Source: UBA10518 sp022837185 (GTDB taxonomy: Bacteria > Desulfobacterota > Desulfobulbia > Desulfobulbales > Desulfobulbaceae). From it: DNA of 64,000 bases. The DNA lies in assembly GCA_034007705.1 (NCBI GenBank), contig JAVEQK010000001.1, forward strand, positions 221,054-285,053, in the 5' to 3' direction. The translations under genes and the position numbers were made by a program. The stretch's first letter is position 1. The number at the start of each line of letters is the position of its first letter. Positions 38,276 to 46,220 of the stretch are shown here, piece after piece. The notes beneath the pieces were generated by a model, which did no database searches, was not told the DNA's origin, and was given only the letters and a program-made list of their open reading frames with translations.

Positions 38276-39100
38276 TCAGACGGAAACGATCCGCTGCGGC
38301 GGCGCCAGGCCAAGTTCATGGTTCACCGAACGTATATGGCCGATTTCCTGCCATTTCCTCTTCAGCAGGCCGCTCCCGTAGGCGTCCATGGCCACCGGAT
38401 CAAATCCGGCCGCCAGCCTGTTGACCGGCGGATCGCAGGTCGGCCCCCAGAGATGGGCTTCCGCCATGCCGACGGTCGCGTCAAGCACGGTAAAATCAGG
38501 GGTGCGGTACCTGTTGAGGTCGGCGACCGAGTCCTGGATACGGTGGTGAAATGCCGATTTCTTCCAGCTTCCGCCGGTACGGTAATGTTGCGGTGGGACC
38601 AGCCCCATCATGTTCTTCATGGTCAGGGTGACCCCGGCCAGGCTGTGTGCCTTGAGAACCGGGACGGAGATCAAAAAGCAGTCAAGCGCCAGGGGGGGCA
38701 GATACATTTCCGGCCAGCGCCGGCAGCCGGCGTTCTCCAGCCGCACAGGTTCCTCGTTGTTCAGGTCGACGAGCTCAACGTCGTACCGGCGGGCCATATC
38801 AGTGTAGCCCAGTTCGGCAAAGGCATGGCAGGTATCATAGCCGGCGGCGCCGGATCCCTCCCCGACGATGATGGGAGCATCGGTGACCACCCTGAGCCGC
38901 TCCACCAGGGCGGCGACCAAGGCGACCGGGGTAGTGAAGGGCGGGGCCAGCGCCTCCACCAGGTTGGGCTTGATGAGTATCGGCCGGGTCGAGCCGGCCA
39001 GTATGCTGTCAAGACCTGCACCGGTGATGATGCGGTCGATGCTGGTGCTCCACGTGACAAATTGCGTGGTATAAACGATTCCCTGTGTGTTTCCCATCAT
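38276..39100 (-). CDS. DUF362 domain protein
   Basis: The 274-aa product has the DUF362 layout: RPILIKPNLVE near residue 40, a central VPVLKAHSLAGVTLTMKNMMG segment and LDATVGMAEAHLWGP towards the end, with the final aspartate-containing FDPVAMDAYG. Family members are often fused to ferredoxins; this one is not. The role is unknown. It overlaps the upstream activase-like gene by four bases (ATGA), so the two are translated together. Confidence 0.85.
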   Translation of the reverse strand: MMGNTQGIVYTTQFVTWSTSIDRIITGAGLDSILAGSTRPILIKPNLVEALAPPFTTPVALVAALVERLRVVTDAPIIVGEGSGAAGYDTCHAFAELGYTDMARRYDVELVDLNNEEPVRLENAGCRRWPEMYLPPLALDCFLISVPVLKAHSLAGVTLTMKNMMGLVPPQHYRTGGSWKKSAFHHRIQDSVADLNRYRTPDFTVLDATVGMAEAHLWGPTCDPPVNRLAAGFDPVAMDAYGSGLLKRKWQEIGHIRSVNHELGLAPPQRIVSV

Positions 39101-39756
39101 GCCGCAGCCGGGTGGTGCCGCAGATGCTCCTGCAGGCCGGTGAGCAGGACGAACCGTCCCAGGGGGACAACCTGGCAGGGCAGGCAGCCGACGAAAAGGG
39201 GATTGTCGCAGAGGCCGCCGGACAGGTACAATCTGTCCGGCGAACCGGCAAAACGGTAGGCGTTCATGGCGATACCCCGGACAAATCGGGCCACGGCCTC
39301 GGTTTCCGAAAGACCGGCAACCACCGCATCAAATATATTGCTCATACCCAGCACGCCGCAGGTCACGGGAAAACCCCGGTCCGGTACGGCGACCTCGGTG
39401 AAGTCCAGATTGTAGTACCGGCCGAGCAGCTCGATGGTAAATCCCATGGAGGCCCCGCATTCGGCGTTCCAGCCCATGTCGGCGATCCTGCCCCCCGCGT
39501 AGCGGATGAATTTGATGTCGCGGCTGCCGCAGTCCAGCAGAATGAAATCCGGCTCGTCGATCAACCGCTTTCCGCCCCAGGCCAGGGCGGTCAATTCGTT
39601 GATGTGCCTGGTGCTGCGCCGGGCGGCATTATGGCCGGTGGCCAGATCGGCGAGGAAATCCCGGTCCAGTTCCCGGGTCGGAGTAATGCGGGGACGGGCG
39701 TCACTGCCGGTCTGCAGGATTTTGCAGTATGAAGTTCCAAAGTCAGCCAGCAGCAT
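39097..39756 (-). CDS. HgdC/BadF-like ASKHA ATPase (reductive activase type)
   Basis: The 219-aa reading starts MLLADFGTSYCKILQTG at 39756, overlapping the upstream gene by 14 bases; a longer frame to 39822 lies entirely inside that gene. It resembles 2-hydroxyacyl-CoA dehydratase activases: a first phosphate motif, FILLDCGSRDIKFIRY as the second, and LYLSGGLCDNP near the end. The two cysteines that bridge the [4Fe-4S] cluster at the dimer interface of HgdC appear kept, in AECGASMG and VTCGVLGMSN. No dehydratase is encoded here, so the electron acceptor is unknown. Confidence 0.75.
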   Translation of the reverse strand: MLLADFGTSYCKILQTGSDARPRITPTRELDRDFLADLATGHNAARRSTRHINELTALAWGGKRLIDEPDFILLDCGSRDIKFIRYAGGRIADMGWNAECGASMGFTIELLGRYYNLDFTEVAVPDRGFPVTCGVLGMSNIFDAVVAGLSETEAVARFVRGIAMNAYRFAGSPDRLYLSGGLCDNPLFVGCLPCQVVPLGRFVLLTGLQEHLRHHPAAA

Positions 39757-40510
39757 CACACATTCCAGTATTGCCCCCAACCCCGGATAATTCGAGAAAG
39801 GCCTCAATTTTCGCCCTAACACTGTTGCCGGCCGTTACATCACAGTCCAGGTAAAGGGCCCGGGGATGGAGCCGGGACAGATGGTGGGCCAGGGCTGTTT
39901 TGGCGCAGAACGACTGGGCGAAGAACACGGTCGGTACAGACGGGTTGACATGCATTTCCAGTTCCAGGTTTGCCGGGGTCTTGTTTTCCATGCACCGCGT
40001 CCAGCCGTATATGTGGGTGGTATCGGGGAAGAGGGTGAGGATCGAGAAGTCGCGGGGCGGCACCCCCCAGAATCCCGCCGTCGGAGTGCACGGAGGCAGG
40101 GGAGGGGAGGGCTGGTCAACCTGGACGGCGCGGGTGATGGCCATGAACTTGTCGAACAGGGGCATCCGGGTCCGGCAGATGTTGACACCGAAGGGCCGGT
40201 CATCCAGGTTGCGGGTCATGACCACGGGGGTGTCCAGGATCTCTTCCAGTATCGTCGCCACGTGCAGGGCACAGTCGCATTTTCCGGGTCCGACGTCGAT
40301 ATAGATGCGGTCGAGGTCAAGATACATGGCGTTGAGGACGACGGTGCGCAGTACGGCGCAATACACCTTCGGCAGGAACTGGGCGCTCAGGTCGATCGCC
40401 ATGTGGACCTGGGGCTCGTCAAGGTCGATGATGCGGCAGGTTCCCGTCTGCAGCTCCCTGATCACGGCGAGCGGCGGCACCCCGACAATGCCGATCCTTT
40501 CAGCGGACAT
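39743..40510 (-). CDS. Unknown Cys-rich protein coupled to the activase
   Basis: The 255-aa product starts MSAERIGIVGVPPLAVIREL. I do not recognise it. It has an alpha/beta feel in the first 110 residues (RIYIDVGPGKCDCALHVATILEE), an oddly proline-rich stretch around 145-155, and about ten cysteines, including KCDC, NIC, PPC, RC, FC and DCD. The start at 40510 is two bases after the lptG stop codon; a longer open frame runs back inside lptG and is not credible. It lies first in a three-gene unit with the activase and DUF362 proteins. Confidence 0.7.
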   Translation of the reverse strand: MSAERIGIVGVPPLAVIRELQTGTCRIIDLDEPQVHMAIDLSAQFLPKVYCAVLRTVVLNAMYLDLDRIYIDVGPGKCDCALHVATILEEILDTPVVMTRNLDDRPFGVNICRTRMPLFDKFMAITRAVQVDQPSPPLPPCTPTAGFWGVPPRDFSILTLFPDTTHIYGWTRCMENKTPANLELEMHVNPSVPTVFFAQSFCAKTALAHHLSRLHPRALYLDCDVTAGNSVRAKIEAFLELSGVGGNTGMCDAAG

Positions 40511-40512
40511 TT

Positions 40513-41595
40513 TCAGGAGTCCTCCCGCAGCAGCAGGTAGATGCCGACGCCGCCGACAATGAAATGAACAGAGGACGCCGCCGCCAGCGGGGCGATGTAC
40601 CCGGCTTTGGCCAGTGACTGCAGGGTCCCCCACAAACCCCAGCAGGCAAATGCCAGCCCGCAGCTGACCGGGATGGCCAGGGAAAGATCCTTGCCCCACT
40701 TCCGGTAGACGATGAGCACCAGGGGCAGTCCCAGCACCAGCAGAGGCAGGCCGAGGAGGATATAGAAGATGCGGCCGTAGAAATCGACCCATGCCTTTGT
40801 TTCCTCCCCCTTGGTCTGCTTCTGCTTTGCCTCGAGAAAAAGTCCGGTCAGGGAAAGCTCGAGGGAGCGATATTGGGGAACGAAAAAATCTTCGGGTTTA
40901 TCAGGGAAATCGAACTGGCGATAGGGGAAAACCTCCACCCGGTACCGTCCCTGTTCGGTGAGCTTCTGCACCTGGCCGTTGAACAATGCCCAGGAGTTGC
41001 CCCTCCAGGCCGCCAGGCCGCCAGTAATCAGGGTTTCGAGTTGGTAATCCTTGTTCCAGGAGGAAAAGGAGAAGTGGTGGAAGGAGTTTTTTTTGGGATC
41101 AGGCCTGAGAAAGGAATAAAAACCCTCCTTGCTCCGGTAGTAGTAGCGGCCGTTGCGGTATATGCCGAGGGGTACCCTGCCCTTGATTTCCTCGTTCCAG
41201 ATCTTGTTGGTCGAGGCGACCGAAATCGGCAGAACGAACTGGGACATGGTCAGAAAAAGGAAACTGATTCCCAGCCCGGCGAAGACCATGGGATAGATGA
41301 TCCGGCGCAGTGGAATGCCGCAGGCCTTGAGGGCGATGAGTTCATTGGTGTGGTTGAGGATTCCCAGAGTGGTCACCCCGGCCAGCAGAATGCAGACAGG
41401 TCCCATCTGCTCAAGGATAAAGGGAATGTTGAGCAGGAAATATTTCAGGGCCAGGCTCATCGGCTTGCCTTTTTCCAGAAAATTGTCAAATTTCTCAAAA
41501 AAATCTATCAGGATGTAGATGGAGATGAATCCCGCCGTCAGAATGATGAGATATTTGACAAACTGGCGAAGTATGTACCGGTCAAGGCGTTTCAA
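40513..41595 (-). CDS. lptG: LPS export ABC transporter permease LptG
   Basis: LptG, with LptF and the ATPase LptB, extracts lipopolysaccharide from the inner membrane. The 360-aa product has three N-terminal membrane segments (LDRYILRQFVKYLIILTAGF; KYFLLNIPFILEQMGP; LIALKACGIPLRRI coupling helix), a periplasmic jelly-roll domain about 120-260 and three C-terminal membrane segments. lptF is not adjacent. The gene is followed after two bases by an unrelated redox-activation cluster. Confidence 0.88.
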   Translation of the reverse strand: MKRLDRYILRQFVKYLIILTAGFISIYILIDFFEKFDNFLEKGKPMSLALKYFLLNIPFILEQMGPVCILLAGVTTLGILNHTNELIALKACGIPLRRIIYPMVFAGLGISFLFLTMSQFVLPISVASTNKIWNEEIKGRVPLGIYRNGRYYYRSKEGFYSFLRPDPKKNSFHHFSFSSWNKDYQLETLITGGLAAWRGNSWALFNGQVQKLTEQGRYRVEVFPYRQFDFPDKPEDFFVPQYRSLELSLTGLFLEAKQKQTKGEETKAWVDFYGRIFYILLGLPLLVLGLPLVLIVYRKWGKDLSLAIPVSCGLAFACWGLWGTLQSLAKAGYIAPLAAASSVHFIVGGVGIYLLLREDS

Positions 41596-41650
41596 GGTAA
41601 TGGCTGCTCAAGCTGGATGCTGGTTTGCGGTGGACAGAATTCGCTTTGTC

Positions 41651-41656
41651 AATTAT
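41651..41656 (-). promoter_or_regulatory. Possible -10 element of lptG
   Basis: On the minus strand TATAAT lies 56 bases before the lptG start codon. The -35 region is poor. This 201-bp gap separates lptG and the plus-strand RACE-like gene; no clear promoter for the latter is seen. Confidence 0.3.
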
Positions 41657-41796
41657 AGGAATACGGTGCCGGGCAACGTGTTGGGAGCGGGCAGGCGGTC
41701 TGTCTTCCTCGGTATTTCAAGCTGATTATTTTACCATCTGCCGCTTGCCGCCGTCAAGCATGTTAGTCGCAGACTTCCCTTGAACCACGCTGGTGC

Positions 41797-43443
41797 ATGA
41801 TGATCAACGACCCGCCGTTTTCACCCCTGGTCAGGTGCCTGCCCATAGAGGCCCCGCAGCCGAGCCTGGAAGACAACAGGGCCGATGCCGACCGCCTGAA
41901 GCAGTCCCTTGCCCGGGAATTGAGCAAACAGGGGGTGAAAGGCGGCGAACCACGCATTCCGTATCCGGTGCTCACAGAAGTGGCGCTGCGGTTTCGTACC
42001 GCGGGTTTTCGGGGCGGCGCCGTTGTCAACATGCTCGACCCCTGCCTGGAGATAGTGGATTTTCTGCCGGCGGTCCCGGATCGTCTTCCCGCCCTGGCCC
42101 TGGACCTGGGGACCACCCACCTGGAGGCTGCACTCCTGGACCTTCAATCCGGCGACACCCTGGCCGCCGGCCAGATTGAAAACCGGCAGATCGAGTTCGG
42201 CGCCGATATCCTCACCCGCATTCATTTTGCCGGGCCCCCGGATACCGATGTAAAACGGGACGGCAGGGAGCAGGGGCTGGCCAGGCTCCAGGAAAGCGTC
42301 ATCGCTTCAATCAACGAGCTGGCCGGCCGGCTGGCCGGCATGGCCGGCATCCTCACTGGCGACATCAGGGCCTTGAGTGTCTCCGGCAATACCGCCATGG
42401 TGCATTTCTTCCTCGGGGCGACCCCTTTTCATATCTGCCGGGAGCCCTATATTCCCCTGGTCAATTCCCCGGATCCCTGTCATGCCCACGAGCTGCGTCT
42501 CTGCATAGCACCCATGGCGCCCGTCTGGATCATGCCGGGTATCGGCAGTTATTTCGGCGGCGACCTGGTTTCCGGCATTCTGGCCACGGGGCTCGATACC
42601 GCTGCGGAGACCGTCATGCTGATTGATGTGGGAACAAACGCCGAGGTGGTTCTCGGCAACAGGGACTGGCTGATAGCCTGTGCCGGTGCCGCCGGCCCGG
42701 CGCTTGAAGGCGGCGTGGCCAGGATGGGAGTGAAAGCGGGACCGGGCGCGGTGGAGCACGTGGCCATCGACCGCGACCGCTGGCGCCTGTCCTATCGGAC
42801 CATCGACGGCGCACCGGCTGTCGGCATCTGCGGATCCGGGATGATCGACCTGGCGGCGGAGCTGTATCTTTCCCGGGTCATGGATTTCCGCGGCAAATTC
42901 AGGCCGGTTGCCAAGCCTGAATCGCAGGACCACGAACAATTTCTTCAGCGCCATCTGGTTGCCGACGACTCCGGATATGCTTTCATCGTCGTTCCGGGGG
43001 CGGAAGCCGCGGACGGCGTTCCGGTCGTGCTCAGCCAGGCCGACATGGACGCCCTCATACGATCCAAGGCCGCCATGTACGCGATCCTCACCACCCTGGT
43101 TGCCCAGGTGGGCGTTGAATTCGCCGAGTTGAACAGGGTGTATGTGGCCGGCGCCTTCGGGGGTCATATCGATCCCGGCCGCGCCATAACCCTTGGCATG
43201 ATACCGGATCTGCCGCCGGCAACCTATGAGCCGGCGGGCAACAGCTCCCTGCGGGGGGCCGGGCTGGTCCTGCTTTCGGGGGACTGCCGGGAGCGCAGCA
43301 GGGAAATCAGGCGCAAGATCACCTACCTGGAATTGAATGTCAACCAGGAGTTCATGCTCCGCTTTTCAGGGGCCCGGTTCATCCCCCACGCTGATCCCGC
43401 CCTCTTCCCTTCCGTCCCGGTCCTGCAGGCAGAGGGGCAATAG
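41797..43443 (+). CDS. RACE-like ASKHA protein lacking the ferredoxin domain
   Basis: The 548-aa product matches reductive activators of corrinoid enzymes from the linker domain onward: LALDLGTTHLEAALLDL at about residue 101, ALSVSGNTAMVHFFLG, LIDVGTNAEVVLG, AGPALEGG, ICGSGMIDLAAELYLSRV and YVAGAFGGHIDPGRAITLGMIPDLP. The usual N-terminal [2Fe-2S] plant-type ferredoxin domain is absent; the protein begins directly with the linker. No corrinoid protein or methyltransferase lies nearby. It is divergent from the activase-DUF362 unit, and the two may belong together. Confidence 0.82.
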   Translation: MMINDPPFSPLVRCLPIEAPQPSLEDNRADADRLKQSLARELSKQGVKGGEPRIPYPVLTEVALRFRTAGFRGGAVVNMLDPCLEIVDFLPAVPDRLPALALDLGTTHLEAALLDLQSGDTLAAGQIENRQIEFGADILTRIHFAGPPDTDVKRDGREQGLARLQESVIASINELAGRLAGMAGILTGDIRALSVSGNTAMVHFFLGATPFHICREPYIPLVNSPDPCHAHELRLCIAPMAPVWIMPGIGSYFGGDLVSGILATGLDTAAETVMLIDVGTNAEVVLGNRDWLIACAGAAGPALEGGVARMGVKAGPGAVEHVAIDRDRWRLSYRTIDGAPAVGICGSGMIDLAAELYLSRVMDFRGKFRPVAKPESQDHEQFLQRHLVADDSGYAFIVVPGAEAADGVPVVLSQADMDALIRSKAAMYAILTTLVAQVGVEFAELNRVYVAGAFGGHIDPGRAITLGMIPDLPPATYEPAGNSSLRGAGLVLLSGDCRERSREIRRKITYLELNVNQEFMLRFSGARFIPHADPALFPSVPVLQAEGQ

Positions 43444-43455
43444 AATGGGGACCGC

Positions 43456-43483
43456 TTGCATTTTTTCTTTCCTGTGCTATAGT
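43456..43483 (+). promoter_or_regulatory. Sigma-70 type promoter before the structured leader
   Basis: TTGCAT (43456-43461) and TATAGT (43478-43483) with a 16-base spacer. Transcription would start near 43490 and produce the structured RNA upstream of the DHH gene. Confidence 0.65.
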
Positions 43484-43489
43484 CATGCT

Positions 43490-43720
43490 CTCAATGCATC
43501 CGCCTCCGCGGCTAAACAACAGAGTTACCGGAAAAAACATGGGTTGAGGCATGGACAGCCCGGTCCGAGGCCGTTGCTTCGCCAACGGCGCTGCGGGGGT
43601 GACCGGGAGAATCTTCGTCCATGTGCCCACCTTTTGCGGGAACATCAGTTATAGACGAATCAACACACACGCACGCGCCACTGTCTACAGTTTTTGTCGC
43701 TGTAACGGTGGTTTTTTTTT
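43490..43720 (+). ncRNA. Structured leader or small RNA (about 230 nt) of unknown class
   Basis: Between a promoter and a strong terminator lies a long imperfect hairpin. Arms: GCATGGAC (43549-43556) with GTCCATGT (43617-43624), CCCGGTC (43559-43565) with GACCGGG (43601-43607), and GCCGTTG (43570-43576) with CAACGGC (43583-43589) around a CTTCGC loop. After it come a single-stranded CCCACCTTTT stretch and the terminator. The shape recalls 6S RNA, but a closing stem between the two ends is not obvious. Because the terminator ends 12 bases before the DHH start codon, a cis-acting attenuator or riboswitch is also possible. Confidence 0.45.
43678..43720 (+). terminator. Rho-independent terminator or attenuator before the DHH gene
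   Basis: Arm 43678-43690 pairs with 43700-43711 in 12 base pairs with one bulged C, followed by nine T (43712-43720). The ribosome-binding site AGGAG of the next gene starts at 43723, so expression of that gene needs readthrough. Confidence 0.85.
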
Positions 43721-43732
43721 ACAGGAGTCTTT

Positions 43733-44764
43733 TTGAAGAATCAGAAGCGGCTGGAAAAAATCGCCGATACCGTGACCCGCAGCGAAAGCAGGAATTCCGC
43801 CCTGGCACGGCTGAACGGATTCTGGGAAGTCTTCGATAAGGATGACAGTGTTCTCATCATCATCAGTGCCGATCCCGATGCCCTGGCCAGCGCCCTGGCG
43901 GTGAAACGGCTGCTCCGCTACCGGGTGCAGAACGTCACCATCGGCTATCCCAACGAGATACGGCGGCTCAACAACCTGGAGATGGTCAAGCGCCTCAGGA
44001 TACCCATTGAGCGTTTACACACCCTCAAACTCGGGGACTACAACAGGAAAGTCCTGCTTGATTCGCAGCCTCCCCACCAGCCATGCTTTGAAAAGGTGGT
44101 GTTTGACGTCGTCATCGATCACCACCCCGTCACCCAGCAGTGGGATGCCCGGTTCATCGACATCAGACCCAACTATGGCGCCGTCTCGTCAATCATGGTG
44201 GAGTACCTCCGGGCCGCGGGAATCAAACCATCGGTCGCCCTCGCCACCGCCCTGTTTTACGGGATCAAGGTCGACACCCATAATTTCGAGAAAAATGCCC
44301 TGCCCGCGGACGGCACCTCCTTCCGCTACCTGTTCAACATCGCCAACCTCAACCTGGTCCGCAAACTCGAACTCACGGATCTGCGCCGTTCCGAACTGAA
44401 GTACTTCAAGGCCGCCCTCGCCGACCTCAAGGTCAGTAAGGGAAAGGCCTTCGTCCATATCGGCAGGGTCTGGTCGCCGGACATCCTGGTCATCATCGCC
44501 GATTTTCTCAACCACGTCGACCAGTTTTCCTGGGTGATCGTTTCGGGAATTCACGGCGAGCGGCTGGTGGTGATTTTCAGGTGCGACGGTTACCGGAAAA
44601 ACGCCGGCAATCTGGCGCAGAAAACCTTCGGCAAATTGGGCGTGGCCGGCGGCCACAAGGAGGCCGCCAGGGCAGAGGTTCCCCTGAAGAACCTCGAGTT
44701 GTCGGACAGCCAGGATTTTACCACCAATTCGCTCATCAGGCTGGCCACCCGGCACGAAAAATAA
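43733..44764 (+). CDS. DHH/DHHA1 family phosphoesterase (NrnA-like)
   Basis: The 343-aa product, TTG start five bases after AGGAG, has the DHH metal sites: IISADPDALASALAVKRLL, the middle aspartate region VLLDSQPP, DVVIDHHPV (the DHH motif) and GIKVDTHNFEKN; a DHHA1 domain with the ending FRCDGYRKNAGNLAQKTFGKLGVAGGHKEAA (read in parts). Such proteins cut short RNA oligonucleotides, pAp or linear dinucleotides from cyclic-di-nucleotides. The particular substrate cannot be told. Preceded by a structured leader and terminated by a large hairpin. Confidence 0.88.
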   Translation: MKNQKRLEKIADTVTRSESRNSALARLNGFWEVFDKDDSVLIIISADPDALASALAVKRLLRYRVQNVTIGYPNEIRRLNNLEMVKRLRIPIERLHTLKLGDYNRKVLLDSQPPHQPCFEKVVFDVVIDHHPVTQQWDARFIDIRPNYGAVSSIMVEYLRAAGIKPSVALATALFYGIKVDTHNFEKNALPADGTSFRYLFNIANLNLVRKLELTDLRRSELKYFKAALADLKVSKGKAFVHIGRVWSPDILVIIADFLNHVDQFSWVIVSGIHGERLVVIFRCDGYRKNAGNLAQKTFGKLGVAGGHKEAARAEVPLKNLELSDSQDFTTNSLIRLATRHEK

Positions 44765-44837
44765 ACGGCCGCTGCTCTCTTTTCCCGCTTTTGTTCCGCC
44801 CGGGCCCGGTCCGCCCCCTGACGGCGGCCGTTTTTTT
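44763..44837 (+). terminator. Terminator after the DHH gene
   Basis: AAACGGCCGC (44763-44772) pairs with GCGGCCGTTT (44824-44833), closing a loop of about 50 bases with internal GC pairing, followed by further T to 44837. Confidence 0.7.
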
Positions 44838-44882
44838 AATGAATTTTTTTGATTTCTTTCAACAACATAAAGAATAAAATGC

Positions 44883-44912
44883 TTGCATCGGCCCGAGAAT
44901 TTACCATACTAT
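44883..44912 (+). promoter_or_regulatory. Sigma-70 type promoter of the GlgD/GlgC pair
   Basis: TTGCAT (44883-44888) and TACTAT (44907-44912) with an 18-base spacer, about 50 bases before the ATG at 44964. Confidence 0.55.
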
Positions 44913-44963
44913 ACAAGAAGAACACGGGTTGTGCGGTCTTCACTCCACCAGAAAGGTTCTTGT

Positions 44964-46220
44964 ATGTTCAAACCATCTGTTCTGGCCATGATCCTGGCCG
45001 GCGGCCGGGTCGATGAACTGGGGGTGCTCACTTTCTATCGGCCGAAATCGGCCGTTCCCTTCGGCGGTTTTGCCCGGGTTATCGATTTCGCTCTCTCCAA
45101 CCTGATGTGGTCGGGGATTGAACTGGTCGCCATCCTCAGCCAATACCGTTCCTTTTCACTGATCAACCATATCGGCACCGGGGCCGCCTGGGACATGATC
45201 GGCCGCTATCGCGGGGTCTCCATTCTGCCGCCCTTCAAGGGACTCGAAAGCTCTGACTGGTACAAGGGCTCCGCCGATGCCGTCTATCAGAACCTTGACT
45301 TTGTCCGCTATCATGCCCCGGCCCAGATCCTGATTCTGTCCGGTGATCATGTCTACCAGATGGATTACCGGGAAATGATCAGATATCACCGGGAAAAGGA
45401 GGCCGATCTGACGGCGGCCTTCATCGAGGTCGATCCTGCCCAGGCCCATCGCTTCGGGGTCGGCGAGATAGATTTCGAGAATGACAGGTTCGGCAGGTTG
45501 ACCCGCTACGAAGAGAAACCGGCCCGGCCCCAGGGCAATCTTGCCTCGCTGACCATCCTCTGCTTTCGGCCCGAGGTCCTTTACGAGATGCTTGAGGAGA
45601 ACCAGAAGCAGCAGTCGTTTGAATTCGGCCGCGACATCATCCCCATGATGATGGAGCGCAAACTGAAGGTGTATGGCTACAAGTACTCGGGCTACTGGGG
45701 GTATACCCGGACCGTCGGCGAGTATTGGAAGACCAGCATGGACCTCCTCGGCCGGGACCCGAAGATCGACATGGAGAAATGGGGCCTGCGCACCAACCTG
45801 GATCACCGGGATATCCGCGACTGCCAGCCCCTGAAGATCGGCAGTGGTGCCGTACTCGACAACAGCATGGTCTATAACGGCTGTCATGTCGACGGCACGG
45901 TGAAGAATTCCATTCTTTTTCCGGGCGTGCGGATAGAGGAGGGGGCCGAGGTCTCGGATTCCGTTCTGTTTTTCAACAATACGGTGCAAAGCGGCACGAG
46001 GATAACCAGGACCGTCAGCGATGTGAACACCATCTTCGGGCCCGGATGCCGAATCGGCGGTCCCATGAGTGAAGGAGAGCGGAAGGGAATCACGGTGATC
46101 GGCTGGAACAACCAGGTGCCGGAGGGTATGGTCGTCGGCCGGAATTGTACGGTCTATCCCCGGTTGGCCGCGGAAAAATGGCCGGCGGAGGCGATTGGCG
46201 ACGGCGAGGTGCTGCGATGA
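44964..46220 (+). CDS. GlgD-like glucose-1-phosphate adenylyltransferase homologue
   Basis: The 418-aa product has the nucleotidyltransferase domain and C-terminal left-handed beta-helix of ADP-glucose pyrophosphorylase. The nucleotide loop is altered: MILAGGRVDELGVLT with RPKSAVPF, where the catalytic form has GGxGxRLxxLT and RAKPAVPF, so the Arg and Gly residues of the active site are lost. It is therefore probably a regulatory partner like GlgD. It overlaps the next gene by four bases. Start at 44964 is chosen from MFKPSVLAMILAGG and the AAAGG upstream; the longer frame from 44883 runs through the promoter. Confidence 0.82.
   Translation: MFKPSVLAMILAGGRVDELGVLTFYRPKSAVPFGGFARVIDFALSNLMWSGIELVAILSQYRSFSLINHIGTGAAWDMIGRYRGVSILPPFKGLESSDWYKGSADAVYQNLDFVRYHAPAQILILSGDHVYQMDYREMIRYHREKEADLTAAFIEVDPAQAHRFGVGEIDFENDRFGRLTRYEEKPARPQGNLASLTILCFRPEVLYEMLEENQKQQSFEFGRDIIPMMMERKLKVYGYKYSGYWGYTRTVGEYWKTSMDLLGRDPKIDMEKWGLRTNLDHRDIRDCQPLKIGSGAVLDNSMVYNGCHVDGTVKNSILFPGVRIEEGAEVSDSVLFFNNTVQSGTRITRTVSDVNTIFGPGCRIGGPMSEGERKGITVIGWNNQVPEGMVVGRNCTVYPRLAAEKWPAEAIGDGEVLR

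Noticed and set aside
43620..43690. Cobalamin riboswitch, suggested by GCCACTG near 43676 and the RACE-like gene nearby
   Set aside because: The other conserved B12 elements are not found in the right order, and the downstream gene is a DHH phosphoesterase.
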